Shown piece by piece: positions 1 through 8,732 of a DNA stretch of 64,000 nt (within the stretch, counting starts at the first letter, position 1; every line of letters starts with the position of its first letter). This DNA is from Dorea sp. 5-2 (GTDB lineage: Bacteria > Bacillota > Clostridia > Lachnospirales > Lachnospiraceae): the NCBI RefSeq assembly GCF_000403455.2, contig NZ_KE159770.1, positions 256,474 through 320,473 of the forward strand, read 5' to 3'. The notes under the pieces are model-generated. The model made no database searches. It was not told the DNA's origin and saw only the letters and a list, made by a program, of their open reading frames with translations. Both the position numbers and the translations under genes were made by a program.

Positions 1-297
1 GGCAAAGAAGATCACCGCCATTTCCTTTGACGATCCCGGAACCGAACGGAACCGGACCAGGCTGAAGGCTCCGAGCACCGCGACACTGGTACCAAGATTC
101 CCGTTTACTAGCATGATGATCATCTGAACCAATACAGGGAGCAATACAAGCGTCACCATAAAATTCTTGCTGCATGTCCCCTGAATCCCATAGGCCGCCG
201 AGATCAGAATCCCCAGCAGCAAAGAAACTGCCATACACAATACCGCGTTCTGAACCGTAAGGCTTCCTTCCACTCCCGTTAATATACTTGTGAACAT
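1..297 (-). CDS. DUF4956 family membrane protein (3' end outside window)
   Basis: The first 99 codons are in the window, starting at the ATG whose complement is 295-297. The visible protein begins MFTSILTGVEGSLTVQ, has hydrophobic segments, and contains VNGNLGTSVAVLGAFSLVRF followed by RSVPGSSKEM. I recognise this conserved block as the DUF4956 family. The start overlaps the end of the upstream VTC-domain gene by 19 nt, so the two are probably translationally coupled. DUF4956 genes commonly sit beside VTC-like (polyphosphate polymerase fold) genes. The biochemical role is not established. The family call is fairly sure, the function is not. Confidence 0.75.
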   Translation of the reverse strand, partial: MFTSILTGVEGSLTVQNAVLCMAVSLLLGILISAAYGIQGTCSKNFMVTLVLLPVLVQMIIMLVNGNLGTSVAVLGAFSLVRFRSVPGSSKEMAVIFFA

Positions 298-1007
298 ATC
301 CGCTCCTCCTCACTTTCTGTTTCGCTTTGCAGGAACCGGGCATAGACCGCCCCATATTTCGAAAAAGACATGGGGTAGATCTGAAGTTCTCCCAGAAGAG
401 CCGCAAGCCAGATCGGATACGCAGACGGCACTTTGATCTCCATCAGATAACCGCCCGGATCCAGGACCTGACATTCCCCGTCGTAAGAAAGCTCCAGACG
501 ATGGCTCCGGCTCCTGATCTTCCGGTCTATGGTGATCCGCAAGCTCTCATCCTCATTTCCAACGTACGCCTCTCTGTCATAAGCAAGATATACCCTTGGC
601 TGCGGCTGATAGAACCTGATAAAATAATCAATCTCCTTTAAGATCTGGGACTTCTCCTCCGTGAATACCCCGGACTCCAGATACGACCGCGCCTGTGTCA
701 TGGGAAGCTGCGTCCTCCGCTTATAGACCACGCCCTGGTACTTCTTCTTGATCTCCAGAAATACCTTACTGTCATCCCTTATCTCTCCATAGCCGCGCAG
801 CCGGAACTTCTCTTTATATTTCGGTTTGTCCAGCGATCTGCGTATCAGTTCATAATCCTCCGTATCATAATAGATATTGCGGATTGTATGCAAGCCGTAT
901 CCGTCTATATGGATCTTCTCTCCCGCGGCAGCCAGGAACAGTTCATACTGCTTCTGATTCAGGCGATACTTCTTTTCCACTCGTTCAAACACATTCTGTT
1001 CACTCAT
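279..1007 (-). CDS. VTC-domain (polyphosphate polymerase fold) protein
   Basis: This 242-aa soluble protein has the pattern of a VTC/CYTH-like tunnel domain: an N-terminal ERVEKKYRL segment, then IRNIYYDTEDYELIRRSL, KEKFRLRGYG, FLEIKKKYQGVVYKRR, the AYDREAYVG strand and a terminal MEIKVPSAYP strand. The alternating basic and acidic residues (R, K, E on beta strands) are those that line the triphosphate tunnel in this fold. In yeast VTC the domain makes polyphosphate; bacterial versions like this one are mostly uncharacterised. It forms an operon with the following DUF4956 membrane gene, with a 19-nt overlap. The partner suggests a membrane-associated role, which is inference. Confidence 0.8.
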   Translation of the reverse strand: MSEQNVFERVEKKYRLNQKQYELFLAAAGEKIHIDGYGLHTIRNIYYDTEDYELIRRSLDKPKYKEKFRLRGYGEIRDDSKVFLEIKKKYQGVVYKRRTQLPMTQARSYLESGVFTEEKSQILKEIDYFIRFYQPQPRVYLAYDREAYVGNEDESLRITIDRKIRSRSHRLELSYDGECQVLDPGGYLMEIKVPSAYPIWLAALLGELQIYPMSFSKYGAVYARFLQSETESEEERICSQVY

Positions 1008-1038
1008 ATCCCAAATCTCCTCACATTAACAAATAGAT

Positions 1039-1102
1039 ACTCCCGGAATCTCTTTCCCTGATCTGTGAGATGATACTCAGGCACAAAGAAGATCCCGGGA
1101 GT
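1039..1102 (-). terminator. Hairpin after the 3' part of dacF
   Basis: ACTCCCGG at 1039-1046 pairs with CCGGGAGT at 1095-1102, and AATCT pairs with AGAT just inside. There is no strong T-run, so termination is uncertain. A very similar hairpin with the same outer arms lies at 27050-27083. Confidence 0.4.
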
Positions 1103-1198
1103 ACTTGAATTACTACCCGCTTATTTTAATAAGAAAATATGGGAAATATATGGTCAAACTGTGAAAAAAAGGTGAAAGGCAAACCGGCAATAAATCCA

Positions 1199-1997
1199 TT
1201 AAAGCAGCCATTCCTCCATCGTATCCGCCACCGTACTCGTATAGCTGATCTCTTCTACCGACTCTGAAGCTATGATATCTTTCTTTCCTACCTCCGTATC
1301 ATTCAGATAATACTTCGCTTCGCCTATTTTATCTCCTTTCTTGATCGGCGCCCGTAATTTCTTTTTTATGGACACCTTTCGTTCCATTCCTTTCAGATCC
1401 GCCCCTGTAGTGTCAATATAGGTAAATGGTTCTTTCTGCTCCGCTTTAACGGTATCCTCCACACCCTTTGCAATCTTGACCGGTTTGACCGTTTGGGGCG
1501 AATCCTCTTTGTATTTATTACATTTTCCGAATCCATAATTGCAGAGCGTGATCGCGTCTCTGACGCGCGCCTTACTGTCTTCTGCCGCCATAATGACCGC
1601 GATCAGTTCCATATCGTCCTTTTTTGCCGTCGCCGACACACAGAACTTCGCCTGGCTGGTAGAGCCTGTCTTAAGCCCGGTGGCATATTCATACTGCCGT
1701 ATCAGTTTGTTCGTATTCGTCAGCCCGAACTCTGACGTTCCCTTCTTTGTCGTATGCGTGATATTCTCCATCCAGATGTTACAATACTCATAGATCTGTG
1801 GATATCTGGAGATAAGCTCTCTCGACATCAGCGCAATATCCCTTGCCGTCGTCAGATGTCCGTCCGCATCCAGTCCGTTGCAGTTTACAAAATGCGTATT
1901 TTCCATACCAAGCCCTTTTGCCCTCTCGTTCATCTGCGCTACGAACTCTTCCTCGTTGCCGCAGATCTGTTCAGCCATTGCCACACAGGCGTCGTTG
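1199..1997 (-). pseudogene. dacF: dacF-family D-Ala-D-Ala carboxypeptidase, 3' part (split by insertion)
   Basis: This is the C-terminal 260 residues of a class A low-molecular-weight PBP. It has the KTG triad (ATGLKTGST), the ENTHFVNCNGLD segment, and a C-terminal beta-rich domain ending in a short hydrophobic/amphipathic tail (TMEEWLL). It lacks a signal peptide, SxxK and SxN, all of which are on the other part at 20336-20884. A GTG within the repeat (complement of 1982-1984) could open the frame but has no ribosome binding site. Codon 183 (Val) of the intact frame lies in the 16-bp repeat, and joining the two parts through the repeat reads ...SVASANDACVAMAEQIC... with no frame change. As it stands neither part can be an active peptidase. 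Excision of the element would restore a 443-aa enzyme. Confidence 0.9.
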
Positions 1998-2011
1998 AAA
2001 AATAGTAGACC
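1982..2011. other. attL: repeat core plus left attP arm
   Basis: The 16-bp core shared with attR is at 1982-1997. Positions 1992-2011 form the right arm of the reconstructed attP palindrome. Outside it, GCCA at 1974-1977 is one arm of a weaker dyad in the reconstructed attB; the other arm, TGGC, is at 20350-20353. Both dyads share the same centre, between the fifth and sixth bases of the core. Confidence 0.85.
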
Positions 2012-2262
2012 GCTTTAACCGGCTGATCCTCTTATGACGGCGCGTACATGCATTTTTATGCCTGCAACAAAAAAACGACACCGACTATTTATTCCCGCGA
2101 GCAACGAGCCAAGCGGACATGCTTACATGCACATTTGACTCATGATCAGTGCCGTCTTGTGTCATCCATCTTACGCCCGCCCTGACAAGTACTCGCGGTA
2201 TCCCGGCCTGCCGGCGGCAACCAGATCAAGATTCTTTATCTCCCAATTCAGAGTAAATAGGG
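2012..2262. other. No gene recognised
   Basis: These 250 bp inside the left end of the element contain no convincing ORF, promoter or terminator. Short inverted stretches such as catgcttacatg are present, but I could not assign them to a known element. Confidence 0.5.
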
Positions 2263-2559
2263 CTATTCCGTTGTGTCGTCACCGGAGGCGTTCAACAGCT
2301 TCTGGTACTCTGCATAAGTCTCGGGAGAATACTTCTCCATCGCATATAGATACTCCCCTCTGCCGTCCTCATGCACATAACCATCGCCATCCACACAAAT
2401 CTCATTTTTTACCTGATACTCCATCTTACAGGAACCAACGCGTTTCCCTTCCATGCCAATCCTGGCAATGGAACGCATAGCATCCATGAACTGCCCCGCA
2501 AGGTACTCTGCCTTTTCAATCCCCAGACTAATCCGTGCCAGCCGGTCTGCCTCCTCCAC
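2263..2559 (-). pseudogene. Small hypothetical ORF, probably a remnant
   Basis: A 98-codon frame opens with GTG (complement of 2557-2559) and has no visible ribosome binding site. It is in the same frame as the Rpn-like ORF upstream, separated by one TAA and a short open stretch (RRYDLLPNNVHG). The product reads like a real protein (GIEKAEYLAGQFMDAM, then DGDGYVHEDGRGEYLYAMEK), with no membrane segment or known motif. I do not recognise the family. It may be the tail of a larger gene decayed along with its neighbours. Confidence 0.35.
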
Positions 2560-2595
2560 ACCATGAACATTGTTCGGAAGGAGATCATATCTTCT

Positions 2596-2970
2596 TTAAA
2601 TCTTATATTTTCCCCCTTCCAAAAACTCACTTGCTTCATCTTTGGTCAGCTGATATCTTTCTATCAATTGTTCTATAATGGTTTCATCAGGAATCAACAG
2701 CGACTTAAGGCTATCGATCAATGCCTGTATTCCCTGCAGCCTGCTTTCTCTTCTTCCTTCTTCTCTTCCTTCTTCTCTTCCTTCTTCTCTTCCTTCTTCC
2801 AATAATAATTCTGCAACCTGCGTCATACGTACAACCTCCTTAATATATTTTGCTGTTTCAGTGTCAATAATTTTATCAGCAAATACCAATATTCCAGATA
2901 ATACAAATGCCTTTTCTTCTTTATCCGCAATCTTCTTTGCCAGTTCAACTGCTTCTTTTTCCCTGATCAC
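2596..2970 (-). pseudogene. Rpn-family (PD-(D/E)XK transposase-like) nuclease, C-terminal remnant
   Basis: The 124-aa frame has the C-terminal half typical of Rpn/YhgA-like proteins: EKEAVELAKKIADKEEK, a hydrophobic ILVFADKIID segment, VVRMTQVAELLLEEG, then the low-complexity tail EEGREEGREEGR encoded by a 12-bp repeat. The N-terminal PD-(D/E)XK catalytic domain (about 170-200 residues in the family) is absent. The frame opens at a GTG that overlaps the TGA of the HipA-like gene, so the missing 5' part was replaced by that gene's end. It is probably nonfunctional, although the 4-nt overlap could still allow translation. Confidence 0.6.
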
Positions 2971-4043
2971 TTGCCCGCCCTTAGCTTACCTTCTCTTTCA
3001 AGTACCTGTCCCCACTGTTCCTCACTCAGAAATTCAGGATTCCCCATTTCCCTCAGACGTCTTACCTCACCCCCCAACTCCCTCTGCGCCTCTACAGCCG
3101 CCTCAAATAGTGTAACCGGCTCTTTCGTTGTCTGTGAGATCACATTTTCGTATGGCGCAAACCCATGGTCATGGTCGAACAACGGACAATACCCTGTCAG
3201 TTTCCCTGTTTCATTTTCCATGAAAAATCCCCAGTTCTGTTCATGCCGGTCATTGTTATTCAAGATATAGTCTGCAATCTGCATTTGCAGATAGGATTCA
3301 GGGTCTATTTTCTTTGCCTCTTTATAGGCGTCTAACCCATAGGATTCACAGAAGATATGGAAATCCTCAAATGTCACCAGTGAGAGGTCTTCCGACGTAA
3401 ATAATCTGGCATTTACAATCTTCTCTCCCACTCCTTCTATCCACTGTTTCCGTTCTTCTGATACATACAATCCGATTTCTTTCTCTTCCGACACCTGATA
3501 AGGAATATGGCGGATTCCCAATACCGACAGAATCTCATCTGACGGGACCTCGTATTTTCCCACCTTGTGCAAATACAGTCCGTCTTCTCTGCGGATCCAT
3601 CCCTTTGCGCTGGCTCCCAACGTGGTAAGCTCAGGAGTATGAATCTCCTGCCTGTCCATCGCTCTCGCTTCATAATGAACATTTCTTCCGGAAAGGGAGA
3701 TCTCTGTGATAAAAAGGGATAAGGGGTTCTGAAATATATTAACCTCATCCCATGTTTTTTCATCCCTTTCATCCCGGATCCAATAGGAATCCGTAAGGCT
3801 CAGTCCCCTGCAGGCTTTACAGATTCCATACCGATTACTCTGCGGCAGACGGAGTGTGTTCAGAATCTCCTTGGCATAACTGCGTCCGATCGATAATGTG
3901 CGGTTCGCCGCCCATTCCATAAACTCTACGAAGGTAAGGTTTTCTTTTCTTATAGCAAAAGGAAGCCGGTCAAAATCCAATATGGTACAGCTCCCATTGT
4001 CCTGTATCGTAAGTAATGGTTTGTCTTTTAATAATAACTGCAT
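2967..4043 (-). CDS. HipA-like kinase-fold protein
   Basis: The ATG at 4043 is preferred because AAAGGA lies 8 nt upstream; two ATGs further upstream (4061, 4052) have poorer spacing. The product is 358 aa. The C-terminal half carries ADYILNNNDRHEQNWGF, then CPLFDHDHGF, matching the catalytic NxDRHxxN and metal-binding FD elements of HipA/CtkA-type Ser/Thr kinases. No HipB-like antitoxin with an HTH is adjacent, so this is not a standard hipBA pair. It sits in a decayed arm of the mobile element between an Rpn remnant and a broken AAA gene. Its substrate is unknown. Confidence 0.6.
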   Translation of the reverse strand: MQLLLKDKPLLTIQDNGSCTILDFDRLPFAIRKENLTFVEFMEWAANRTLSIGRSYAKEILNTLRLPQSNRYGICKACRGLSLTDSYWIRDERDEKTWDEVNIFQNPLSLFITEISLSGRNVHYEARAMDRQEIHTPELTTLGASAKGWIRREDGLYLHKVGKYEVPSDEILSVLGIRHIPYQVSEEKEIGLYVSEERKQWIEGVGEKIVNARLFTSEDLSLVTFEDFHIFCESYGLDAYKEAKKIDPESYLQMQIADYILNNNDRHEQNWGFFMENETGKLTGYCPLFDHDHGFAPYENVISQTTKEPVTLFEAAVEAQRELGGEVRRLREMGNPEFLSEEQWGQVLEREGKLRAGK

Positions 4044-4084
4044 AAAATCCATCCTTTCCATTGAGCCAGCTTTTTGCCGCGCAC

Positions 4085-5407
4085 TCAGACTACAACTTCC
4101 AGAATCCTCTTCCCGTCACCCAAAACTTCTTTTATCCCCCTTACTTTCTTTTTATTAAAATTAAAACTTAACAGATATCCTCCGTTCACATGGTACGCCT
4201 CCAGATATTCCGCAAGCTGCCTTTCGCCGCGCTTGTTATATTCATCTCCCCGCCATATTTTGATTTCTACAATATACTGCCGTCCATGATAATCCACGAT
4301 TATATCTGTACGTCTATGGTCTCTGGTCCTGGATTCGATATAATAATTCCCGACACCATTTATGATCGGTTTTAAAAACAAAAGAAAAAATTTACGTCCA
4401 TTATCTTCACATTGTTCCTTTCGAAAAAATCTGGCTGTCCATTTCCTCTTCGGATAAAAACAAATTATAAAGGCGGGTTTCAAATAACCGATTTGCGATC
4501 ACCGCCATCCCATTCTCATTTTTTACAAATTTTTTTCAGACAAGAGAATTTTTACCGCCTCAAGGAAGCCTTCTTTCGTCCACACAGCCACTCTGTCGGG
4601 GAAACCTTCATTCCCAGCAATCCTCTCATCCATGATCTGGCAAAGACGTGACACTAAAAAAGGATATCCCGAAGTATATTCATACACCAAGCTCGATATG
4701 TATCTTACATCCATACCGGTGTGGTAATCTTTTTCATACTCTGCGATCATACCGAAAATATCCGGCACAGAAAAACTCATATCAACATTAAAATCTGCCG
4801 CAATATTCCATGGGCTGTTTACCTTACGTTCTTCCCCTCCCCCAATCTTCCGTTTAAGGTTTTTCACATCATACACCCCTGCAAGGATCACGGATCGGAA
4901 CGTGGGCGTAACATCCCTGTCTATATAGTAAGCCCTTAACTGAGCCAGAAAATCCAGAAATACCTGATTATTTGCCGCACTGTCCACCTCGTCGATCATC
5001 AATACAACCGGTTTTAAAGACACGGCACAGATGTCGCTTAAATTTTCAAATAGTTCCAACAGTTCAAGACTATCACTATGGTTCTTAATAAGGTCAGATA
5101 ATACTTCTTCACTTCCACGTATTGACCGCAGGAATAATTTTGCAAAAGCAATAGAAAATATATTCTCATTCCGGAATTTCGTATCTCCCATTTTCTGGAA
5201 GTCCAGGCTTACCACCAGATACTCTTTATCTAATGCCTTCTTTAACGCACGTAAGGCAGTTGTCTTTCCATATTGGCGGGCGCGGTTGATCGTAAAATAT
5301 TCTCCCTTTACCACCAGGCTTTTCATTTCTTCTAACCGTCCGCCAATATCTACCATATAATGAAGCTGTGGTTTACAATCTGCTGTTGTATTGAATACTT
5401 TTCCCAT
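4085..5407 (-). pseudogene. AAA ATPase with PD-(D/E)XK nuclease domain, decayed
   Basis: Residues from the ATG at 5407 give an AAA-ATPase-like domain: N-terminal MVDIGGRLEEMKSLV, a P-loop variant GEYFTINRARQYGKTT, and Walker B VVLMIDEVD. The frame stops at 4523 after LLSEKNL. A second frame then reads AVIANRLFETRLYNLFLSEEE, and a third (4085-4483) gives the nuclease-like end: GNYYIESRTRDHRRTDIIVD with YIVEIKIWRG. Intact relatives are single proteins of about 520-580 aa with these blocks in this order. Here at least two deletions with frameshifts removed the linker segments, so I call it a pseudogene. The region looks more AT-rich than its surroundings. Confidence 0.7.
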
Positions 5408-5547
5408 CACACATCCCCCCTGTCATAACATTATTATAAATTATAATGCATAACCGATGCCAACTGTAACATCCTTCGTTTCCTTCTATATATAATATAG
5501 CCGATTTTCCTTCATTTGTACACCGTCTCCCGAAAGAAGATCAGGGG

Positions 5548-7134
5548 TTACTCTGACGATCCTGAACCCCTGAACTTATAGAATAGGCGGACAGAGCCAT
5601 CCTCGTTGACCTCAATCTTTTCGAGAAGCTCCCACACTACCTCTCTTGTAAGCTCATCCATATCTATATAGTGAATGAATCTTTCCACCCACTTGTTCTG
5701 CTCATCATACCGTTCCTCCCTCTCTGCCTGCCGTGCCTCTAATTGTTCGAGCGCGTTTTTATGATTTCTTATTTCCTCTTCATATGCCTTTGTATAAGAC
5801 ACGTACTCTTCTTTTGATATGAGCTCATCCATATAATTCTGATAGGTCTTCTTCTTATATCTCTCTTTACGCTCGATCTCTTCTTCTATACAGCGCATCC
5901 GGCTCTGGCGGCTGTCTGCCGCAGCATCTGTATATTTCGCTTTCTTCAGGTTGGAAATGTCCTTCGAAGTCAGTATTTTCCCCGCTTCTTCTTGCAGTGC
6001 GGCAAAGACTGTCTTCTTTAACCGCACGTCATTCACGGCATGTCTGGCGCACATCTTCTTCCCTTGTGTCTTATACGTTTTACAACAGTACCCGATAAAC
6101 CTGTGATCTCCCCTTCGCTCATACATACGAACCATAGCATGTTTACAATCCGCACAGAAGATCATCCCGGAGAATAAAGACGCGCTCCCTTTTGCGGCGA
6201 CCGCCCGTGTGCGGATCTTCTGCCTCTCCCGGACTTTTGCGAAGGTATCCGGATCTATGACCGCCTCATGTATGCCCGTTACCCGGATCCATTGTTCTTT
6301 TGGCTGCTTTACATGCCTTCTGTCCTTATAAGAAAGGTTATGATACTTATTCTGGACCATATTTCCTATATAGACCTCGTTGTTCAGGATCGTATGTATC
6401 GTCTGATAGGACCAGTTCTTCGTCGTCTTCCTCTCATGGGAATTGTGATAATTGATACCAAGCACTTCCCGCTTGTATCTTGTAGGGATCAGGACTCCTT
6501 CTTCTGTGAGGATCTTCCCGATCTTCGCCTTCCCATACCCCTTAAGATATAGATCATAGATTCTTCGGACCACCTCTGCCGCATATTCATCTACGATCAG
6601 GCGGTTATGGTTCTTTGGATCTTTCACATATCCGTACGGACACGATGCGCCCAGATACTGCCCGTCTCTCATCTTTGCTCTCAGCGCGCTCCTGATATTT
6701 TCAGACAGGTCTTCACAGTACCATTCATTTACCAGCCCGTTGATCTGGCGTGATTTCTTATTCCCAAGAACCGCGGTATCCGCTCCGTCCACCACTCCGA
6801 TAAAGCGTATCCCCAGATTCGGAAAATCATGATGGAGATACTTCTCTATGTGTTCCATATTACGGGAGAACCTGGACTGTGACTTTGCTATCACGATCTG
6901 GAATTTCCCCAGTCTCGCATCCGTCAGCATGCGCTCGAACTCCGGCCTTGTATCATAGAGGCCGCTCTCGTCGTCATCTGCGTATATCTCTGCGATCTGA
7001 TAATCATGGCGCAGGGCATAATCGGCAAGCAGGAGCCGCTGGTTCTGAATACTGGCGCTTTCATCTCCTTTGGTCAACTTATCTTTATCCTCTTTCGATA
7101 ATCTAAGATACAGGGCTGCCTTATTCTTCTCCAC
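5548..7134 (-). CDS. Large serine recombinase (integrase/excisionase of the element)
   Basis: The 528-aa product starts at GTG (7134) with GGAGG 6 nt upstream. Order of parts: resolvase domain with the catalytic serine in ALYLRLSKED (Ser13) and the SQSRFSRN arginine motif; recombinase domain (about 165-280, PYGYVKDPKNHNRL); zinc ribbon (FCADCK about residues 326-331, and CARH near 360); a charged coiled coil (about 390-480); a C-terminal segment. This is the architecture of integrases such as TndX, TnpX and SprA. It is transcribed toward the attL end and lies 3.5 kb from it. It overlaps the upstream 45-aa ORF by 14 nt. It is the only recombinase in the element, so it is the likely enzyme acting on the palindromic att sites. 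That link is inferred. Confidence 0.93.
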   Translation of the reverse strand: MEKNKAALYLRLSKEDKDKLTKGDESASIQNQRLLLADYALRHDYQIAEIYADDDESGLYDTRPEFERMLTDARLGKFQIVIAKSQSRFSRNMEHIEKYLHHDFPNLGIRFIGVVDGADTAVLGNKKSRQINGLVNEWYCEDLSENIRSALRAKMRDGQYLGASCPYGYVKDPKNHNRLIVDEYAAEVVRRIYDLYLKGYGKAKIGKILTEEGVLIPTRYKREVLGINYHNSHERKTTKNWSYQTIHTILNNEVYIGNMVQNKYHNLSYKDRRHVKQPKEQWIRVTGIHEAVIDPDTFAKVRERQKIRTRAVAAKGSASLFSGMIFCADCKHAMVRMYERRGDHRFIGYCCKTYKTQGKKMCARHAVNDVRLKKTVFAALQEEAGKILTSKDISNLKKAKYTDAAADSRQSRMRCIEEEIERKERYKKKTYQNYMDELISKEEYVSYTKAYEEEIRNHKNALEQLEARQAEREERYDEQNKWVERFIHYIDMDELTREVVWELLEKIEVNEDGSVRLFYKFRGSGSSE

Positions 7135-7258
7135 CGCCGTCCTCCGTCTGATACATTCTTATGACAGACAACATGCATTCTGTCAGTTCCTTCGTCCCAT
7201 AAGTCACGTCTGCGATTTTCAATAAGGAAGGTTCCTGTTCTTTTTCGTCTTTTTCCAT
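7121..7258 (-). CDS. 45-aa ORF coupled to the serine recombinase
   Basis: ATG at 7258 with GAGGAAG about 10 nt upstream; TAA at 7121-7123, so its end overlaps the recombinase GTG. The product (MEKDEKEQEPSLLKIADVTY at the start, then CMLSVIRMYQ) is acidic and soluble, with a probable amphipathic helix in the middle. I do not recognise a family. The tight coupling to the recombinase suggests a function in recombination, possibly a directionality factor or a small regulator. That is a guess from position alone. Confidence 0.5.
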   Translation of the reverse strand: MEKDEKEQEPSLLKIADVTYGTKELTECMLSVIRMYQTEDGGGEE

Positions 7259-7343
7259 GCCGTCATTCTTCCTCTCATATACACCGTTTTTTCATTTTAT
7301 GCCGGAAAAGATCATGTTATCCGCTTTTTATTACGTTTCATAC

Positions 7344-7372
7344 TTGCGCCGTCTTCTTTTATCCCTTATATT
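7344..7372 (+). promoter_or_regulatory. Candidate sigma-A promoter for the two-component operon
   Basis: TTGCGC at 7344-7349, a 17-bp spacer, TATATT at 7367-7372. It lies 71 bp upstream of the kinase start, between divergent genes. Confidence 0.5.
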
Positions 7373-7442
7373 AGAATATAGCAGAAGCGTTGTATCTTTC
7401 GGCGCCTGCACTATATGATATATGATCGATCCGGAGTGTTCT

Positions 7443-8732
7443 ATGAGAAATTGTCCAAAGGAAACTACATTTTACAGTATTATCATTATTCTTGCCGCGC
7501 AGTTCAGCATGAATCTTTTCATCGCGGATTTCAAGATCTCTATCGCTGTGGTCTGCTTTTCTGTCTTATTATTTCTGACGGAAGATTTCCCCGTCCTTCC
7601 AGTTACCGGTATATCGGCAGTCGGCGTCTGGCTTTCCAGGCTTTTACTCTACTGGTTCAGACATGGGAGCGTCAGTCGCTCCTATCTTACATACATGCCG
7701 GAGATGTCCTTTTATATCTGTTATGGCACGCTTCTTTACCTCTATACCCGTCTTTGCCCGGATTACGGAAAACACCAAAAAACGGCTGTATTCGTCATTC
7801 TGCTGATCGATTATGCCGCCAATCTTTCCGAATTGCTGCTCCGTCTGGGAGGCAATCCCCCAAACATCCATGCACATGCCGGGATCCTTCTGGTTGCGGC
7901 GCTCCGCACCCTTATCATATGGTGTATTCTTACTGTGTTTGAACGTTATCGTTTTCTTCTTCTAAGACAGGAGCATGAAGACCGCTACAGACGCCTTCTC
8001 CTTCTTATCTCCCGCTTGAACGGAGAGATCGTCTGGATGAAGAAAAATACCACATTGATCGAAAATACCATGAATAACGCCTACCGGCTGTACCAGGAAC
8101 TGAAAAACCAGGGCGCCGACGAACAGGTCTTCCTGTCTGCTCTGTCCGTCTCAAAGGATATTCATGAGATCAAAAAGGAATATCTGCTGATCATGCGCGG
8201 AATCTCGGATGTACTCGGCGAGGAAGTAAAAAGCGACGGAATGCATCTGGAGGAAATCTTCCATCTTCTTAAGAATTCCTTTGCCGCAGCCGCCAAAGAG
8301 CAGGAAAAAGACCTTCGTATCTCCTTCTCGTGCCAGAGCAATCCCTATACGGAACAGCATTATGCCCTGATGTCTGTGTTTCGCAATCTTTTCATGAATG
8401 CGCTGGAGGCAGGTACGAAGTCTCCCATCCTCATCCATGTTACAGAAGCAGAGGATACCGATCGTTATATATTTACCGTAACCGATAACGGTCCCGGTAT
8501 CTCGCCTGAGAATATACCCGAAGTATTCAAAGCCGGTTTTTCTACCAAGATAAATTATACAACCGGAGAAGTCAGCCGGGGATTGGGGCTGAATCTCGTA
8601 CAGGATCTGATCGAACAGCTTGAAGGCAGCATCCTGCTTACCTCCGTTCCCGGTAAAACCACATTTACCATCCGGATACCTGCCGACAAACTTCAGAAAA
8701 AGGGGGACAACGATGAACTTCTATCTAATTGA
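7443..8732 (+). CDS. GlnK-type sensor histidine kinase
   Basis: I chose the ATG at 7443 because GGAGTG ends 4 nt upstream; an in-frame ATG at 7422 has no site. The product is 429 aa. The N-terminal ~190 residues are hydrophobic with about six membrane segments and no large extracellular loop. A coiled stretch follows, then a phosphoacceptor-like KDIHEIKKEY, then the ATPase domain with N box (FRNLFMNALEAG), G1 (DNGPGI) and G2 (SRGLGLNL). This resembles the kinase of GlnK/GlnL-type pairs. It overlaps the next gene by 20 nt. The signal may be linked to the EIIC permease downstream; the ligand is unknown. Confidence 0.85.
   Translation: MRNCPKETTFYSIIIILAAQFSMNLFIADFKISIAVVCFSVLLFLTEDFPVLPVTGISAVGVWLSRLLLYWFRHGSVSRSYLTYMPEMSFYICYGTLLYLYTRLCPDYGKHQKTAVFVILLIDYAANLSELLLRLGGNPPNIHAHAGILLVAALRTLIIWCILTVFERYRFLLLRQEHEDRYRRLLLLISRLNGEIVWMKKNTTLIENTMNNAYRLYQELKNQGADEQVFLSALSVSKDIHEIKKEYLLIMRGISDVLGEEVKSDGMHLEEIFHLLKNSFAAAAKEQEKDLRISFSCQSNPYTEQHYALMSVFRNLFMNALEAGTKSPILIHVTEAEDTDRYIFTVTDNGPGISPENIPEVFKAGFSTKINYTTGEVSRGLGLNLVQDLIEQLEGSILLTSVPGKTTFTIRIPADKLQKKGDNDELLSN

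Noticed and set aside
2967..4043. hipBA toxin-antitoxin pair.
   Set aside because: Only a HipA-like frame is present; no adjacent small HTH gene.
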